DNA from: Actinophytocola xinjiangensis
GTDB lineage: Bacteria; Actinomycetota; Actinomycetes; Mycobacteriales; Pseudonocardiaceae
Direction: 5' to 3'
Assembly: GCF_001921215.1 (NCBI RefSeq)
Contig: NZ_MSIF01000001.1
Location: 434,001 to 498,000, forward strand
DNA length: 64,000 nucleotides
Shown: in pieces, positions 53,324 to 62,500 of the stretch
How the letters are laid out: each line of letters opens with the position of its first letter
How positions within the stretch are numbered: the stretch's first letter is position 1
Program-made: the position numbers and the translations under genes
Notes under the pieces: model-generated
What the model saw: the letters and a program-made list of their open reading frames with translations, nothing else
Database searches by the model: none
What the model was told of the DNA's origin: nothing

Positions 53324-54589
53324 GTGAAGTTCCGCAGAAAGTTGTCGAGCTGGCTGGGCGTCGTCGCGCTCGTGCTCGCGGCGCTGGTCCGGCTGGAGGC
53401 CCCGGCCTCGGCGGCCTCGCTGGTGGAGATCACCAACTTCGGCACCAACCCCAGCAACCTGCGCATGCACCTCTACGTCCCGGACAACCTCCCGCCCCGG
53501 CCGGCGGTGCTGGTCGCCGTGCACTACTGCACCGGCTCCGGACCGGCCTTCCACAGCGGCACCGAGTTCGCCCGGCTCGCCGACCAGTACGGCTACATCG
53601 TGATCTACCCGTCGGCCACCCGCTCCGGCCAGTGCTTCGACGTCTACACCCAGGAGGCGCTGCACCGCGACGGCGGCAGCGACCCGGTCGGCATCCGCTC
53701 GATGGTCGGCTACGTCCAGCAGCGCTACGCCACCGACCCGACCCGGGTCTTCGTCACCGGCGCGTCCTCGGGCGGCATGATGACCAACGTCCTGCTCGGC
53801 AACTACCCCGACGTGTTCGCGGCCGGCGCGGCGTTCATGGGCGTCCCGTTCGGCTGTTTCGCCACCACCCCGCCCAACACCTGGAACAGCGAGTGCGCCA
53901 ACGGCCAGATCACGCGCACGCCGCAGCAGTGGGGCGACCTCGTCCGCGCGTCCTATCCCGGCTACACCGGTCCCCGGCCACGGATGCAGACCTGGCACGG
54001 CACGGAGGACTCGACGTTGCGCTACCCCAACTTCGGCGAGCAGATCAAGCAGTGGACCAACGTCCACGGCGTGAGCCAGACCCCGACCCAGACCGACAGC
54101 CCGCAGTCCGGCTGGACCAGGACCCGCTACGGCGGCACCGGCGCCACCGCCCCGGTCGAGGCGATCAGCCTGCAGGGCGTTGGCCACAACCTGCCGATGG
54201 GCGGCATGGCCGCGCGGGTGCTGGAGTTCTTCGGCCTCACCGACGGCGGCCCGACCGAGCCGCCGCCCACCGGCGGCTGCCGGGTGTCCTACGTCGTGAG
54301 CCCGTGGAACACCGGCCTGACCGCCGCCATCACCGTGACCAACACCGGCACCGCGCCGATCACCGGGTGGTCGCTGGAGTTCACCCTGCCCGGCGGGCAG
54401 GCGATCACGTCGGGCTGGGGCGCCAGCTACGCCCCGGCCAGCGGACGGCTCACCGCGAGCCCGGCGAGCTACAACACCACGATCAACCCGACCGCGTCGG
54501 TGGGCTTCGGATTCCAGGCCACGCACACCGGTGACACCGGTGAACCGGCGGCGTTCACGCTCAACGGGAGTACCTGTGCCGTGAGTTGA
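53324..54589 (+). CDS. Secreted CE1/PHB-depolymerase-type esterase with C-terminal CBM2
   Basis: 421 residues. Signal peptide ~1-32 (KFRRK, hydrophobic core, cleavage after PASA). Esterase domain ~33-310: nucleophile elbow TGASSGGMM, Asp in WHGTEDSTLRY, His in GVGHNLPMGG. A Pro/Thr linker is followed by a CBM2 (~320-421) with its conserved Trp residues and two Cys. Such enzymes remove acetyl or feruloyl groups from xylan, and the CBM2 anchors them to cellulose or xylan. GTG 53324 is chosen for GAGGAG 5 nt upstream and for the well-formed signal peptide. The two xylan-box-like motifs support this role. Confidence 0.92.
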   Translation: MKFRRKLSSWLGVVALVLAALVRLEAPASAASLVEITNFGTNPSNLRMHLYVPDNLPPRPAVLVAVHYCTGSGPAFHSGTEFARLADQYGYIVIYPSATRSGQCFDVYTQEALHRDGGSDPVGIRSMVGYVQQRYATDPTRVFVTGASSGGMMTNVLLGNYPDVFAAGAAFMGVPFGCFATTPPNTWNSECANGQITRTPQQWGDLVRASYPGYTGPRPRMQTWHGTEDSTLRYPNFGEQIKQWTNVHGVSQTPTQTDSPQSGWTRTRYGGTGATAPVEAISLQGVGHNLPMGGMAARVLEFFGLTDGGPTEPPPTGGCRVSYVVSPWNTGLTAAITVTNTGTAPITGWSLEFTLPGGQAITSGWGASYAPASGRLTASPASYNTTINPTASVGFGFQATHTGDTGEPAAFTLNGSTCAVS

Positions 54590-54637
54590 TCCGGAGTGTC
54601 GCACCCGGCCCGGGGGATGGATCACGGGCCGGGTCGC

Positions 54638-54643
54638 TACGGT
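54638..54643 (+). promoter_or_regulatory. TACGGT -10 element, leaderless start
   Basis: Ends exactly 6 nt before ATG 54650; no ribosome-binding site between. Same layout as at 39780 and 52202. Confidence 0.4.
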
Positions 54644-54649
54644 TGCGGT

Positions 54650-55471
54650 ATGGGCGGGCGGTTCTGGTCGTGGTTCCTGGATTTCGCCCCGGTGCGCGAG
54701 GCGGTGCGCCGGGACGTGCGGTCGGCGGTCGACCGTGTCATGGACGAGACCGAGCAGGCCCAGGGACGACAGCGGGAGCGTCACCGCGCGGAGTGGGCCC
54801 GCCAGGAGCGTGCGCTGACCGAACTCGGCACCACGGTGGAGGAGCTGACCAGCGAGAACGCCGAGCTGCTCGGCGCCAATGCCGACCTGCGGGGCCGGAT
54901 CGCGGAGCTGACCGACACCACCGAGAAGGAGGCGGCCGACCGCGAGGAGTTCGCCCGCCGGCTGGTCCGCGAGCAGGAGGCGGCCGTGGCCCAGCAGTGG
55001 CACGGCGCGACCACCGACGTGTTCTGCTGCCAGTCCTGCTGGGCGTTCTGGTTCCTCAGCACCACCCCCGACCGGGCCAGCTGCATGGTGCGCGGGCCGT
55101 TCGGCCGCGACGACGCCGGCTGCGCGGTGTGCGCCGACCCGCTGGTGGTGCTGCCGGCGGCCAAGAGCGTGGTGTACCGCAAGGGCGCCGAGGAGCGGGT
55201 CTGCCGCCCGGTCGCCGACGACGGCGTGCGCGGGGAGATCGGGCTGGCCGCCGCCGAGCTGGACGCGATCGCCGAGGGACTGTCCCGGCTGCCCAAGGTC
55301 CCCAGCCGCACCACCGCGTGGATCGCCGCCGACCTGACCGGGGCGCCGGAGCTGCCGGCGAAGGTGATCGGCGAGATCGCCGCCACGACGACGATGCCCG
55401 TGCCGCTGGAAGGGATCGTGGCCGGCATCCGGGCGTTCATCGAGGTCCGGGCGCCCCGCCAGCCGTCCTGA
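54650..55471 (+). CDS. Coiled-coil protein with Cys-rich segment, unknown function
   Basis: 273 residues. Residues ~20-110 are a long charged coiled coil (ETEQAQGRQRERHRAEW; TENAELLGAN-type heptads). A Cys segment follows (FCCQSCWAFWF at ~122, CAVC at ~161), possibly a zinc site, and then a mostly helical C-terminus. Not recognised. Its leaderless-type start separates it from the esterase gene 60 nt upstream. Converges with the SARP gene. Confidence 0.75.
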   Translation: MGGRFWSWFLDFAPVREAVRRDVRSAVDRVMDETEQAQGRQRERHRAEWARQERALTELGTTVEELTSENAELLGANADLRGRIAELTDTTEKEAADREEFARRLVREQEAAVAQQWHGATTDVFCCQSCWAFWFLSTTPDRASCMVRGPFGRDDAGCAVCADPLVVLPAAKSVVYRKGAEERVCRPVADDGVRGEIGLAAAELDAIAEGLSRLPKVPSRTTAWIAADLTGAPELPAKVIGEIAATTTMPVPLEGIVAGIRAFIEVRAPRQPS

Positions 55472-55474
55472 GGC

Positions 55475-56911
55475 TCAGCCCACGGGCGGGATCAGCCGGA
55501 ACACCTGACCGGCGCCGTCGGGCGTGCATGGCGCCTGGATGATGGGGGTCTCCTTGATCACTGAGGCGTTCTCGGCCATCAGACACATCCCGGAGTGGAT
55601 GGCGCGGATCAGGAACCCGTCCTTGACCGAGGGAAACGGCTCAACCGAGAACTCCTCGGCCGCTTCCAGGTCGCAGTAGTCGTTGTACACCGGGGCGCCC
55701 GGATCCTTGAGGGCCTTGCGGACGCCGAGACAACCCTCGCCGAACTGGGGGTGGTCGGACAGGATGCGATAGACGCCGGTGAGCCACGGCACCAGGGAGT
55801 ACACCGGGACGTCGGTGCGGCAGTCGGTCTGCATCACCTCTCCGTCCCCGCTGCTCTGGTCGGGCCGCTCCGACAGGCACAGCGACGAGTGCACCAGCTG
55901 GAAGTCGTAGACGGCGGGCTGGGGGATCCTCGGGTCGAGCGAGATCGACGGTGCGGGGCTCGACCCGGCGGTGTCGCTGGGGCTCGCGCCGGCCGGCGGG
56001 TCGTCCGGGCGCAGGGTCTGGGTGGCCACCAGGACGCCGGCCATCACCAGGATCAGCGCCGCGATGGAGACGATCACACCGGTCCGCGACCGCAGCGGTC
56101 CCGGCGCGGGCTTGACCTGGTCGGCGGTCGGCGCGTCCGGTGGCGGTTCGGCCGGTGCCGGTTCGGGTGTGCGCGGCTCGGGCGGGGAGTCGTTGGCCAG
56201 CATGAGCTGGAAGACCTCCTGCACGCGCGGGCCGGGGTCGACGCCGAGGTCGTCGGCCAGGCGCCGGCGCAGCCGGTGGTAGTGGTCGAGCGCGGCGGCC
56301 GAGCGGCCCGACCGGTGCAGCGCCAGCATCAGCTGGCCGGCGATCCGTTCGTCCAGCGGGTGTTCCTCGGCCAGCCGGAGCAGGTCGGGCAGCACCTCGG
56401 CGTGCCGGCCGTGGCCCAGGGCCAGGTCGTGGTGGTCGAGCCGGGCCTGCAGGTGGTCGTGGTCGAGGGTGTCGCGCACACCGTCCAGCCACGGGCTGGA
56501 GGTCCCGGCGAACGCCTCGCCGCGCCACAGGGCCAGGGCGTCGTCGAGCAGCGTCAGGCCGTGCCGGTCGTCGTCGGTGGCGCGGGCCGAGGCGACCAGG
56601 GCGCGGAAACGGTGCAGGTCAACGGTGTTCGGGTCGACCTCCAGCAGGTAGCCGCCGTCCTTGCGCTGGATGTCGGCGGCGCCGTCGAGCGCGGCACGCA
56701 GGTGGTGGATGTAGCCGTAGAGCGCGTTGCGGGCGCGGGCCGGGGCCTGGTCGCCCCAGACGCGGTCGACCAGCGCCGGGGTGTGCACCAGGCGGTTGGC
56801 GTCCACCAGCAGGACCGCGAGGACGCAACGTTGCCTGGCGTGCCCGAGATCGACCGGCTGGCCGTCGACGAGAACCTGAACTTCTCCAAGAAGGGTGAAC
56901 TCCGCCGGCAC
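55475..56911 (-). CDS. Membrane-anchored SARP/BTAD regulator with extracytoplasmic domain
   Basis: 478 residues. An OmpR-type winged helix (~1-90, EFTLLGEVQVLVDGQ, ARQRCVLAVLL) and a BTAD (~95-240) make a SARP-type activator. A Pro-rich linker follows, then one membrane helix at ~278-300 (VIVSIAALILVMAGVLVA), and ~178 residues outside. That outer part has several Cys and ricin-like repeats (HSSLCLSE, EGCLGVRK, HSGMCLMAE), hinting at a sugar-binding beta-trefoil. Start GTG 56911 is chosen because it opens the winged helix directly. Such a layout would pass an outside signal straight to DNA, as ToxR does. The target is probably local genes such as the PLP enzyme next to it. Confidence 0.88.
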   Translation of the reverse strand: MPAEFTLLGEVQVLVDGQPVDLGHARQRCVLAVLLVDANRLVHTPALVDRVWGDQAPARARNALYGYIHHLRAALDGAADIQRKDGGYLLEVDPNTVDLHRFRALVASARATDDDRHGLTLLDDALALWRGEAFAGTSSPWLDGVRDTLDHDHLQARLDHHDLALGHGRHAEVLPDLLRLAEEHPLDERIAGQLMLALHRSGRSAAALDHYHRLRRRLADDLGVDPGPRVQEVFQLMLANDSPPEPRTPEPAPAEPPPDAPTADQVKPAPGPLRSRTGVIVSIAALILVMAGVLVATQTLRPDDPPAGASPSDTAGSSPAPSISLDPRIPQPAVYDFQLVHSSLCLSERPDQSSGDGEVMQTDCRTDVPVYSLVPWLTGVYRILSDHPQFGEGCLGVRKALKDPGAPVYNDYCDLEAAEEFSVEPFPSVKDGFLIRAIHSGMCLMAENASVIKETPIIQAPCTPDGAGQVFRLIPPVG

Positions 56912-56954
56912 GTCGTTGATCCTACAAACACCTGTTGTCCGGCGGTGAAGTGCG

Positions 56955-58370
56955 TCAGCAGCGGTCACGCGGCGGCAGGCCGTCGGTGCCGGTGAGCCGG
57001 TCGCGGTAGGTGCGCTCGGTGAACTCGGCGAACCGTTCCACGTCACCGGCGGTGGAGGCGATGCCGAAGGAGACGCGGATCGCGCCGGCCGAGGGCAGGC
57101 CGAGCAGCCGCAGGTACTCCTCGAACGAGCCGGACGCCGACGTGCCGAGCGCGCGCAGCCGGTCCAGGCCGAGGCCGAAGGCGCCCTCGCCGACCCCGGG
57201 GTTGCAGAAACACCCGGTACGCAAGGAGATCCCGGCGGCCGAGGTCTCGGCGGCGACCAGCCGCTCGTCCACGATCCGGCCGGCCCGGTCGAGCAGGTTG
57301 AACGCGATCGTGCCGCCCCGGCCCTCGGTGGTCAGCGGCCCGTAGACCACCGCCATCGGGCTGCCGTCGCTGTGGCGCAGCGCGGTCAGCCGGTCGAGCA
57401 GCCAGCGGGTCAGGCAGCGCGCCCGGGTGCCGACCAGCTCGACTCCGATCCCCTCCAACCAGTCGAGTCCGAAGTGGACGTCCGGTATGGACAGGAAGTT
57501 GAGGGTGCCGTCCTCGAACGCCGACTCGTCGGGAGCCATGGCGTGCCACGGAGTTCCGACGGTGACCGCCTTGATCGTGCCACCGGAGAACCACGGCCGC
57601 CGCAGCTTCGCCAGCGCCTCCCGGCGCGCCACCAGGCACCCGACACCGGTCGGATAGCCGAACAGCTTGTACCAGCTGACGATCAGGAAGTCCGGGTGGA
57701 TCACCGACAGGTCCAGCCGTGCGGTCGGCAGGTAGGCCGCCGCGTCGAGCAGCACGTCGTACCCGAGGTCCCTGGCCAGACCCACCCACTCCAGCGGGTG
57801 GCGCACCCCGCTGAAGTTGCTCTGCGCCGGGTAGCCGAACAGGCCCCGGCGACCCCTGGTCAGCTCGGCGGTCAGCACCTCGGGGTCGACCCGCAGGTCC
57901 GGGGCGGTGCCCGGGACGTAGTCGGTGGTGGTCCGCGCGCACCGGGCGAACTCCCGCACCCCGTTGAGCGAGTTGTGGTTGTCGCAGGTCAGCACGAGCC
58001 GGGAGGCGCGGGAGAACGGATACGCCTCGCCCACCAGCCGGGCCGCGCCGGTCGCGTTCGGGGTGAAGACCGCGACGTACTCGTCGGGATCGGCGTTGAG
58101 GTGGGCCAGCACCCGCGCCCGGGTGCGCGCCACCATCTCGGTGGCCGCCGAACTGGTCGGGTTGACCGAGTGCGGGTTGCCGAACAGCGTGCCGGACAAC
58201 CGTGTCGCGTGCGCGGCGATCTGGGCGCGGGCCGCCAGCCCGGCGCCGGTGTAGTCCAGGTACACGTGCCCCTGCTCGTCGAGGTACCCGTACTCGGTCC
58301 TGCGCAGCTCGTCGAGCCGCGCCGTCGCCGCGTAGTCCGGGTCCGCACGCAGGATCCCCCCGGTGGTCAC
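56955..58370 (-). CDS. Class V aminotransferase-fold PLP enzyme (Mo-cofactor-sulfurase-like)
   Basis: 471 residues. The PLP Lys is in VSWYKLFGYPTG (~233). The late motif RTGCFCNPGVGEG carries paired Cys, as in the cysteine-desulfurase part of molybdenum cofactor sulfurases; a Cys there could carry a persulfide. HPLEWVGLARDLGYDVLLDAA marks the PLP Asp region. No MOSC domain is fused. It may mobilise sulfur or act as a lyase/transaminase in a small-molecule pathway. GTG 58370 has GGAGGA upstream. It ends 43 nt before the SARP start, same strand. Confidence 0.82.
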   Translation of the reverse strand: MTTGGILRADPDYAATARLDELRRTEYGYLDEQGHVYLDYTGAGLAARAQIAAHATRLSGTLFGNPHSVNPTSSAATEMVARTRARVLAHLNADPDEYVAVFTPNATGAARLVGEAYPFSRASRLVLTCDNHNSLNGVREFARCARTTTDYVPGTAPDLRVDPEVLTAELTRGRRGLFGYPAQSNFSGVRHPLEWVGLARDLGYDVLLDAAAYLPTARLDLSVIHPDFLIVSWYKLFGYPTGVGCLVARREALAKLRRPWFSGGTIKAVTVGTPWHAMAPDESAFEDGTLNFLSIPDVHFGLDWLEGIGVELVGTRARCLTRWLLDRLTALRHSDGSPMAVVYGPLTTEGRGGTIAFNLLDRAGRIVDERLVAAETSAAGISLRTGCFCNPGVGEGAFGLGLDRLRALGTSASGSFEEYLRLLGLPSAGAIRVSFGIASTAGDVERFAEFTERTYRDRLTGTDGLPPRDRC

Positions 58371-58418
58371 GGGTGAATCCTCCTCCTCGACGGCGCCGAG
58401 CAGAATCCCCGAAAAGGG

Positions 58419-61151
58419 TCAGAGTTGGTCCGCGGGCACCGGCCGGCCGAGGTGGTAGCCCTGCGCCAGGTCGCAGCCCAGCTCACGCAGGATCTCCAGC
58501 TGGTGCTCGTGCTCGACACCCTCGGCGACCACCGTCAGGTCCACCGCGTGGGCCATCGCGATGATGCTGGTGACGATCGCCTCCGCGTCCCGGGACTCAC
58601 CCAGGCCGGAGACGAACGTGCGGTCGATCTTGAGCGTGTCCAGCGGCAGGGTCATCAGCTGGGCCAGCGACGAGTACCCGGTGCCGAAGTCGTCGATCGC
58701 CAGCCGGGCGCCGAGTTCGCGCACCGCGGCCAGGGTGCGGCCGGCGGCGGTCGGGTCGAGCATCAGCGCGCTCTCGGTGATCTCCAGGCACATCGCGCTC
58801 GGCGGCAGCCCCGAGACCTGGCTCGCCTCCCGCACGGCCGGCACCAGCGCCGGGTCGTCGAGCTGGCGGGCCGAGAGGTTCACGGTGAGCTGTAGGCCGG
58901 GATAACGCTGGCGCGGCCCGAGGATCTCCTCGGTCGCCATGCGCAGCATGTGCCCGCCGATGAGGTTGATCAGGTCGCTGTCCTCGGCCAGCGGGATGAA
59001 CTCCGCCGGCGAGATGAGCCCGTAGCGCGGGTGGTTCCAGCGCAGCAGCGCCTCCACGGTCGTCGTCTCGCCCGTCCGCAGGTCCACGATCGGCTGGTAG
59101 GCCAGCCACAGCTGGCCCCGGCGCGGCGCCTCCCGCAGGTCCTGTTCGAGCTGGAGGCGGCGGTGGGTGCGCTCGCGCAGGTCGACGTCGAAGAACGCGT
59201 GCCGGCCCCGGCCCTTCGTCTTCGCCTGGTACATCGCCAGGTCCGCGTCGCGCAGCAGCTCGTCGCCCTGGCGGCCGTCGTCCTCGCCGGCGATCACGAT
59301 GCCCACGCTCGCGTCGATGTGCAGGCGCCGCCCGTCCACGGCCACCGGCCGGTTCAGCTCGGTGCGGATGTGCTCGGCCAGCCCGGTCGCCGCCTCCGGG
59401 CCGGAGATGTCGTGCGCGATCACGACGAACTCGTCGCCGCCCAGCCGGCCGACGATGTCGTCCTCGCGGGTGCTGCCGCACAGCCGCGTGCCGACGATCT
59501 GCAGCACCTTGTCGCCGATCGCGTGGCCCAGCGAGTCGTTGATGACCTTGAACTTGTCCAGGTCGATGAACAGCACCGCGGTCGAGCCCGAGCGCCGGAC
59601 GCGCTGCGCCGGGTTGAGCCGGGCGATGGCGACCGTGCGGTTGTACAGGCCGGTGAGCGCGTCGTGGGTGGCCTCGTACTCGCGCCTCCCGTCGATCATC
59701 CGCCGCTCGGTGATGTCGGTCATCGACACCACCACCGCCAGCGGCGGCTCGTCGTCCGGGTTGAGTGCCCGGCAGCTGACCGACAGCCACACCCGGCTGC
59801 CGTCGGGCTTGGTGGCGCAGACGATCTGGCCGTTGCGCGGCTGGCCGGTGCGGCGGGTGTAGGCGGTCGGGTAGCGCAACTGCGGCAGCCGCGCGCCGTT
59901 CTCGTCGTAGAGCTCGGCCAGCGAGGACGCCAGGCCGACCACGTCCTGGCCGGTGACCCCGAGGATGCGCTCGGCGGCCGGGTTGACCGACTCGATCCGC
60001 CCGGTCGCGCCGGTGACCACCACGCCCTCCTCGATGGCCGCCACCACCGAGGTGAAGTGCTGCTCGGCGCGGCGGCGGGCGGTCTCGTCGGCACAGATCA
60101 GCACGTAGCCGCCGTCCATGCTCGCCACCGACACCCGCACCGCGCGCAGCCGCCCGTCGGTGCCCCGGTGCACCGCCTGGACCACGCCGCCGGCGCCCAG
60201 GATCACCGCCGGGTCCAGCGGGGCGCCGACCAACTGGTCGATCGGCTGGCCGATCGCCTCGTACGCGTGGTGCCCGTAGACCAGTTCGGCGCTGGGGTTC
60301 CAGCTGGTGACGATCCCGTGCTCGGTGGTGGCGATCAGGGCGTCGCTGACGTGGGCCACCAGCGCCGCCTGGTAGCGCAGCGCGGCCTCGGCCGCCTTCT
60401 GCGCCGAGACGTCCCGCATGATCACCTGGTAGGCGGGGGTGCCCTCCCAGGTGATCCGCACCGCCACCGACTCGACGGTGATCGTGGTGCCGTCCACCCG
60501 CAGCAGCACGGTGTCCGACGCGCCGCTGGTCGCGCCGGGCTCGTCGAGCTGGGAGATGCGTTCGAGCAGGTCGGGCAGGGAGTCCGGGTGCACGAAGTCG
60601 ACGATCGGCCGGCCGACCATGTCCGAGGCGGAGGCCGCCCTGGCGAACCGCACGGTCGCCGGGTTCGCGTACACCAGCCGGCCGGCCTGGTGCACGACGA
60701 TCGCGTCCGGGGTCAGGTCGACCAGCAGGCGGTACCGGTCGCTGAGTTCCTGGCGTTTGTCGTGGCCGCTGCTCAGGTCGGTGGCCACGCCGATCAGCGT
60801 GCGGTTGTCCGACAGCGCGGAGACCCGCGCCCGGAAGCGGATCCGGCGCACGGTCCCGTCCGGCAGCGGGCACGGCTGCTCCAGCTCGTAGCCCTGCCAG
60901 GCCGGGTCGGTGCCCGCGGCGGTGACCAACGGGCGAACCAGCTGGGCCAGACGGGCGCGGACCTGGTCGTCCTCGGCGCCGGCCAGACCGATCAGGGCGT
61001 CCAGGCCGGGGGTCCAGGTGATGGCGGCGGTCCTGGGATCGAACGTCCAGACGATGGCGGACCCCGCCGAGAGGGTCAGTTCGGTTACCGCCTCATGGAC
61101 GATACCCGTGTCGCCCATTAGGCCGCTCATGTCCTGGCCGCCTGGCCCCAT
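58419..61151 (-). CDS. Multi-PAS GGDEF-EAL c-di-GMP signalling protein
   Basis: About 910 residues. Three to four PAS domains (~30-490, among them RYRLLVDLTPDAIVVHQAG and VVAAIEEGVVVTGATGRIESV), then GGDEF (LFIDLDKFKVINDSLGH, GRLGGDEF, with an RxxD I-site as REDD) and EAL (VEALLRWNHP, NLSARQL, EITESALM, DDFGTGYSSL, KIDRTF, EGVE, QGYHLGRP). All catalytic residues I can check are present in both domains, so it could make and degrade c-di-GMP. No membrane segment. Start uncertain: ATG 61151 is taken, ATG 61130 is possible, and an upstream TTG (61181) has a GATAAT just before it. Confidence 0.9.
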   Translation of the reverse strand: MGPGGQDMSGLMGDTGIVHEAVTELTLSAGSAIVWTFDPRTAAITWTPGLDALIGLAGAEDDQVRARLAQLVRPLVTAAGTDPAWQGYELEQPCPLPDGTVRRIRFRARVSALSDNRTLIGVATDLSSGHDKRQELSDRYRLLVDLTPDAIVVHQAGRLVYANPATVRFARAASASDMVGRPIVDFVHPDSLPDLLERISQLDEPGATSGASDTVLLRVDGTTITVESVAVRITWEGTPAYQVIMRDVSAQKAAEAALRYQAALVAHVSDALIATTEHGIVTSWNPSAELVYGHHAYEAIGQPIDQLVGAPLDPAVILGAGGVVQAVHRGTDGRLRAVRVSVASMDGGYVLICADETARRRAEQHFTSVVAAIEEGVVVTGATGRIESVNPAAERILGVTGQDVVGLASSLAELYDENGARLPQLRYPTAYTRRTGQPRNGQIVCATKPDGSRVWLSVSCRALNPDDEPPLAVVVSMTDITERRMIDGRREYEATHDALTGLYNRTVAIARLNPAQRVRRSGSTAVLFIDLDKFKVINDSLGHAIGDKVLQIVGTRLCGSTREDDIVGRLGGDEFVVIAHDISGPEAATGLAEHIRTELNRPVAVDGRRLHIDASVGIVIAGEDDGRQGDELLRDADLAMYQAKTKGRGRHAFFDVDLRERTHRRLQLEQDLREAPRRGQLWLAYQPIVDLRTGETTTVEALLRWNHPRYGLISPAEFIPLAEDSDLINLIGGHMLRMATEEILGPRQRYPGLQLTVNLSARQLDDPALVPAVREASQVSGLPPSAMCLEITESALMLDPTAAGRTLAAVRELGARLAIDDFGTGYSSLAQLMTLPLDTLKIDRTFVSGLGESRDAEAIVTSIIAMAHAVDLTVVAEGVEHEHQLEILRELGCDLAQGYHLGRPVPADQL

Positions 61152-61309
61152 GTTCCGTCCGTTCCGTTGTGGAATGACCAATGTGGATTATCCCCGTCAC
61201 GTTCGAGCCGTCCCACCTTAGTGGCGCGGTTATCATGGTTGGGTCGGCGCTGGTCATGGTGCCTTTCCCGTTGTGCGCGCCGGCCCGGCGAACGACGAGG
61301 GGAGCGTGG

Positions 61310-62464
61310 ATGGTTGCGCGGCACCTCGGCATCTGTGGAATCGGTGCGGTCAGCGGCTACGGCTGGGGCCGGGAGAACCTGTGGGACGGGTTGGTCTCCG
61401 GCACACCGGCCGCGCGGGCGCTGACCGACCCGGACTCCGGCGAACCGGTGTGGGCGGCCAGGGTTCCCGACGGCGGTGATCCCGAGGACGGCCAGACCAG
61501 GTTCGCCAGGGCCATGCGCGCCGCCGCCCGTGAGGCCATCCAGGACGCCGGGACCAGGGGTTGGCGGCCGGGCCGCCGGGTGGGTCTGCTGCACGCGGTC
61601 GTGCTCGGCGAGGTCGAGCTGTGGCGCGAGCTGTACACCGCCCGCGCCGGGAACCTGCCGGTGCACGAGTACCTGGCGCTGATGCCGTCCACGCCGATGA
61701 CCACGCTGATGCGCGAGTACGGCTTCCACGGCCCGGCGATGACCGTCTCGGCGATGTGCGCGTCCGGCAACGCGGCGTTGATCACCGCCAAGTCGTGGCT
61801 GGACACCGGTGTCGTGGACGACGTGGTGTTCGTGGCGACCGACCTGTCGCTGACCCCGGAGAACGTCCGGCACTTCGTGCGCCTGGGGGTGGCGGTGGTC
61901 GACGAGGAGCCGCTGGCGGCCTGCCGCCCGTTCCAGGAGGGCAGCCGGGGTTTCGTGGTCGGCGAGGCGTCGGTGGCGTTCGTGCTCTCCACCCGCTCCG
62001 ACCGGCCCTACGCGCTGGCGCTGGGCGGGGCGATGTCCCACGACGCGCACCACGTGACGTCGATCGACCCGGAGCTGACCCACATCATGGCCTGCGTGCG
62101 GGAGGCGTTGGAGACCACCGGGACCTCGGCCGCCGACGTGCGTTTCCTCAACGCCCACGGGCCGGGCACCGAGCAGTGCGACCGCGCGGAGACCGCCGTG
62201 CTGGAACAGATCTTCCCCGACGACACCGCCGTGTTCTCGGTCAAGCCGCTGACCGGGCACTGCCAGAGCGCGGCCTCGGCGATCGAGGTCGCGGTGAGCG
62301 CGTTGGGCTACGACCGGGGGCTGCTGCCGGCGCCGCCGACGGTCGCGCCCGGCCACCCCAACCTGCTCGACGGCCCGACCCCGATCTCCGGTGGGATCAC
62401 GGTCAAGTCCTCGATCGGGATGGGTGGCCACAACTCGGCGGTCGTGTTGGCCCCGCCCGCGTGA
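61310..62464 (+). CDS. Beta-ketoacyl-synthase-like enzyme
   Basis: 384 residues, thiolase/KS fold. All three catalytic positions are present: Cys in SAMCASGNAAL, His in NAHGPGTEQCD and His in KPLTGHCQSAA. Glycine-rich GMGGHNSAVVLA closes the protein as in FabF-type enzymes. It is a stand-alone KS without ACP or acyltransferase partners nearby, which points to a specialised condensation or acyl transfer. ATG 61310 is chosen for GAGGGGAG upstream; the long gap before it (158 nt) holds divergent promoters. It faces the acyl-CoA dehydrogenase gene with 36 nt between stops. Confidence 0.88.
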   Translation: MVARHLGICGIGAVSGYGWGRENLWDGLVSGTPAARALTDPDSGEPVWAARVPDGGDPEDGQTRFARAMRAAAREAIQDAGTRGWRPGRRVGLLHAVVLGEVELWRELYTARAGNLPVHEYLALMPSTPMTTLMREYGFHGPAMTVSAMCASGNAALITAKSWLDTGVVDDVVFVATDLSLTPENVRHFVRLGVAVVDEEPLAACRPFQEGSRGFVVGEASVAFVLSTRSDRPYALALGGAMSHDAHHVTSIDPELTHIMACVREALETTGTSAADVRFLNAHGPGTEQCDRAETAVLEQIFPDDTAVFSVKPLTGHCQSAASAIEVAVSALGYDRGLLPAPPTVAPGHPNLLDGPTPISGGITVKSSIGMGGHNSAVVLAPPA

Positions 62465-62500
62465 ACCCACCACCGGCATGGCGCGACCGTGCCCGCATGG

